Positions 61,790 to 64,000 of a DNA stretch of 64,000 nucleotides are shown piece after piece. The stretch comes from JAZDGX01 sp964482205 (GTDB lineage: Bacteria; Eisenbacteria; RBG-16-71-46; CAIMUX01; WJJG01): assembly GCA_964482205.1 (NCBI GenBank), contig CAYZWI010000003.1:252699-316698 (forward strand), read 5' to 3'. Numbering within the stretch: position 1 is the stretch's first letter; each line of letters starts with the position of its first letter. Made by a program: the position numbers and the translations under genes. The notes under the pieces were generated by a model. That model was not told the origin of the DNA, did no database searches, and saw only the letters and a list, made by a program, of their open reading frames with translations.

Positions 61790-63442
61790 ATGCAGAATTC
61801 ATCTTCGCCCGGCAAGCCGGATGGGATCGGCAAGCCAGCGTCCGGCGGGCGCTACGCGGCGCTCGTCGCCGCAGGCATTCTCCTCAGCCGCATCGCGGGA
61901 CTGATTCGCGAACGCGTCTTCTCGCACTACTTCGGACTCTCCGACGCGGGCGACGCCTTCAAGGCCGCCTTTCGCATTCCCAACTACCTGCAGAATCTCT
62001 TCGGCGAAGGCGTGCTCTCCGCATCGTTCATCCCCGTCTACGCGCGGCTTCTCGCGGAAGGCGACGAGCGTGAAGCGGGGCGCGTCGCAGGCGCGGTCTT
62101 CTCGCTGCTTGCGCTGCTCGTTTCGGTTCTCGTGGTCGGCGGCGTGCTGCTGACGCCCTGGCTGGTGGATCTCATCGCCCCGGGATTCGAAGGCGCGAAG
62201 CGCGACCTGCTCGTGCGCCTCGTGAAGATCATCTTCCCCGGCACCGGCATTCTCGTTCTCTCGGCCTGGTGCCTCGGGGTGCTGAACAGCCATCGCCGCT
62301 TCTTCCTCTCCTATGCCGCTCCCCTCGCCTGGAACGCGGTGATGATCGCCGCCCTGGCCGGCTTCGGCGCGCGGCTGGAAGGCGTTCGCATCACGGAGAG
62401 CTTGCGCCTCGAGCAAGGACGGCTCGCGGAAGCGGTCGCGTGGGCTTCGGTCGCGGGCAGCGCGCTGCAATTCCTCGTGCAGCTTCCCACCGTGCTGCGC
62501 CTCGCGCGCGGACTGAAGCTCTGGCTCGGAGAGAACTCCGCGCAGGTGCGCCAGGTGGTCGTGAACTTCGTGCCGGTCTTCATCGGCCGCGGCGTGGTGC
62601 AAATCAGCGCCTACATCGACAACCTGCTCGCGAGCTTCCTGTCGACGGGCGCGGTCACCGCGCTCTTCAACGCGCAGACGCTCTACCTCCTGCCCGTGAG
62701 CCTCTTCGGCATGTCGGTGTCGGCGGCCGAGCTGCCGCTCATGTCGGGCACGACCGGCGAGACGGCCGCGGTCCACGAGCAGTTGCGCCTGCGTCTCGAC
62801 TCGGGGCTGCGCCGCATCGCCTTCTTCGTGGTGCCCTCGATGGTCGCCTTCCTCGCGCTCGGCGACATCGTGGTCGCGGTGATCTATCAGACCGGCCGCT
62901 TCGGCGCGACCGACACGACATTCGTCTGGGTCGTGCTGGCCGGCGCATCGCTCGGGCTCCTCGCGACGACGATGGGCCGTCTGTACAGCTCCACCTTCTA
63001 CGCCTTGCGCGACACGCGCACGCCGCTGCGCTTCGCGATCGTGCGCGTGGCCACCGCGGCGACGCTCGGATACCTCGCGGCGTTCCATCTCACCGGCTTG
63101 CTCGGCCTCGAACGGCGCTGGGGCGTGGTGGGGATCACGGCCGCGGCGGGGCTCGCCGGTTGGGTGGAATTCACCCTGCTGCGGCGGGCGCTGCATCGCA
63201 GGATCGGTAGGACGGGACGCTGGGCGCAGGTTCTCGCGCGCATGTGGCTCGCCGCGATTCTCGCGGGCGCCCTCGCCTGGGCGCTCCGGCTCGTCACCTC
63301 GCTCGATCGCTCGCTGCTCGTCGGGCTCGCGATTCTCGGCATCTACGGCGCCGCCTACTTCGTCTTCACGATCGCGCTGCGCGTCCCGGAAGGACGCTGG
63401 CTTCTCGAGCGGGCGGGACGCATCCGCCGTCGCGCGCGCTAG
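61790..63442 (+). CDS. murJ: Lipid II flippase MurJ
   Basis: A 550-residue membrane protein with about 14 hydrophobic segments and the MurJ N-terminal motif LLSRIAGLIRERVFSHYFG. RIPNYLQNLFGEGVLSASFIPVY and the later GRGVVQISAYIDNLLASFL are also characteristic. MurJ moves lipid II across the inner membrane for peptidoglycan synthesis. The ATG at 61790 has a poor ribosome binding site; a TTG three codons earlier is possible. A TTGACA lies at 61753 between nrfA and this gene. Its stop shares bases with the convergent exonuclease stop. Confidence 0.93.
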   Translation: MQNSSSPGKPDGIGKPASGGRYAALVAAGILLSRIAGLIRERVFSHYFGLSDAGDAFKAAFRIPNYLQNLFGEGVLSASFIPVYARLLAEGDEREAGRVAGAVFSLLALLVSVLVVGGVLLTPWLVDLIAPGFEGAKRDLLVRLVKIIFPGTGILVLSAWCLGVLNSHRRFFLSYAAPLAWNAVMIAALAGFGARLEGVRITESLRLEQGRLAEAVAWASVAGSALQFLVQLPTVLRLARGLKLWLGENSAQVRQVVVNFVPVFIGRGVVQISAYIDNLLASFLSTGAVTALFNAQTLYLLPVSLFGMSVSAAELPLMSGTTGETAAVHEQLRLRLDSGLRRIAFFVVPSMVAFLALGDIVVAVIYQTGRFGATDTTFVWVVLAGASLGLLATTMGRLYSSTFYALRDTRTPLRFAIVRVATAATLGYLAAFHLTGLLGLERRWGVVGITAAAGLAGWVEFTLLRRALHRRIGRTGRWAQVLARMWLAAILAGALAWALRLVTSLDRSLLVGLAILGIYGAAYFVFTIALRVPEGRWLLERAGRIRRRAR

Positions 63443-63957
63443 CAATCGCCCGGCCGGGAATTCCCGGAAAGCATCCATGCCAGGAGCTTGGCGGCGTTGT
63501 ACGCGTCATCCACGCCGCGGTGGTGCCTGCCCTGCAGTTCAAGGCCCGCTCTGCGCAGCGCAGTGCTCATCCCCACCTCGCGCCGGAGACGCTGCGTCAG
63601 CGCAAATAGATTCTTCAAGCAAAGGTGAGTCGCCCCGAAAGGGTACTTCACCGCGCGCTCCAGGCATTGCCGCTCGAACATCTTGCGATCATAGCTTCCG
63701 TAACTCGCCCAGGTGCGCGTCCGGGTGGAGTAGGTTTCGGTCAACTTCGCGCAGGCGTCGGCGAAGGCAATTCCCTCCCGGTCAAGGACCTCTTGCGTGA
63801 GTGAGGTCAGTTCCTCGCAGAAGTCGCTGACTCGAGAGCGTTCAGGCTTGACGAGAATCGCATCCCTTCCCGAGATTTCGTGCGAGTTCACCTCGAGTAC
63901 CGCGATGCCGATCTCGATGATCTCGCTCTCCTGGCCGGCGGGAGGGCTGAGCGGCCG
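63439..63957 (-). pseudogene. DEDDh exonuclease, 5' end apparently cut by an insertion element
   Basis: The readable part has the second and third exonuclease motifs of the DnaQ-like/KapD-type 3'-5' exonucleases: ASYGSYDRKMFERQC and RHHRGVDDAYNAAKLL (HxxxxD). Towards the right edge the frame reads PPAGQESEIIEIGIAVLEV, the typical stretch after the first motif, but the catalytic DLEAT-type motif expected just before it is replaced by a read-through of the repeats at 63961-63997. The gene is therefore probably truncated and inactive, unless it uses a start beyond the window. The frame remains open to base 64000. Its stop overlaps the murJ stop. Confidence 0.6.
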
Positions 63958-64000
63958 GGAACATCGGTGACAGATTAGTCCAGGTACATGGGTGACACTT
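63958..64000. mobile_element. Terminal end of an insertion element, partial
   Basis: Two copies of a 12-base unit, ACATSGGTGACA, at 63961-63972 and 63986-63997, lie 25 bases apart. TGTCACC-N-ATGT repeats of this kind mark the ends of IS481/IS3-like elements in many genomes. The element would extend to the right, outside the window; no transposase is visible. The family call is from memory of such ends, not from a search. Confidence 0.5.

Noticed and set aside
1..64000. CRISPR arrays, tRNA and rRNA genes, prophage and plasmid origin
   Set aside because: No regularly spaced repeats, cloverleaf-like sequences, rRNA segments, phage structural genes or iteron clusters were seen on either strand.

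Overview
This is a GC-rich bacterial chromosome segment of about 64 kb with roughly 40 genes. I see no rRNA, tRNA or CRISPR array. Several traits suggest an uncultured Gram-negative lineage of the FCB superphylum, such as Eisenbacteria- or Krumholzibacteria-like groups. Many exported proteins end in a FlgD-like Ig domain whose final residues resemble LLR. Two Cys-rich secreted proteins share a C-terminal WGAIKSxYR tail. Multihaem c-type cytochromes are abundant, and there is a K+-independent H+-pyrophosphatase. The taxonomic call is inference; the gene calls rest on motifs seen in the translations.

Layout. 1-9.4 kb: an App1-like phosphatase (5' end off the window), an MJ0936-type phosphoesterase, a secreted M6 metalloprotease, a short Rho, a GT39-like membrane protein and a CC-repeat secreted protein. 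9.8-14.6 kb: membrane pyrophosphatase, a VanZ-Mth938 fusion and an anchored TPR protein. 14.9-26.4 kb: one operon nuoA-B-CD-H-I-J-K-L-M-N for complex I, without nuoE, nuoF or nuoG. 26.4-31.2 kb: two tandem KimA/YdaO-type permeases; the second has a clear ydaO-type c-di-AMP riboswitch, the first a diverged version, and both share a conserved hairpin just before the start codon.

31.4-39.1 kb: a multihaem cytochrome region. It holds a four-haem cytochrome on the plus strand, then a minus-strand operon with a b/c cytochrome fusion (11 CxxCH), a 9-haem putative lipoprotein, an outer-membrane barrel, a 12-haem and a 6-haem cytochrome. This resembles an inner-membrane quinol oxidase plus porin-cytochrome conduit for electron export. 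39.4-54.8 kb: mostly secreted proteins, with an HI0933-type flavoprotein, a hybrid histidine kinase, an exported glycosyltransferase-like protein and a SIMPL-domain protein. 55-63.4 kb: a poly-gamma-glutamate hydrolase-like protein, UppP, a secreted esterase, a TerB-like protein, NrfH-NrfA and MurJ. The right edge holds an exonuclease gene that appears to be cut by the end of an insertion element.

Taken together the window describes a cell with strong anaerobic respiratory capacity. A complex I lacking its NADH module feeds quinone, quinol electrons can go to nitrite through NrfHA or outward through the cytochrome conduit, the pyrophosphatase adds to the ion gradient, and c-di-AMP probably controls potassium import.
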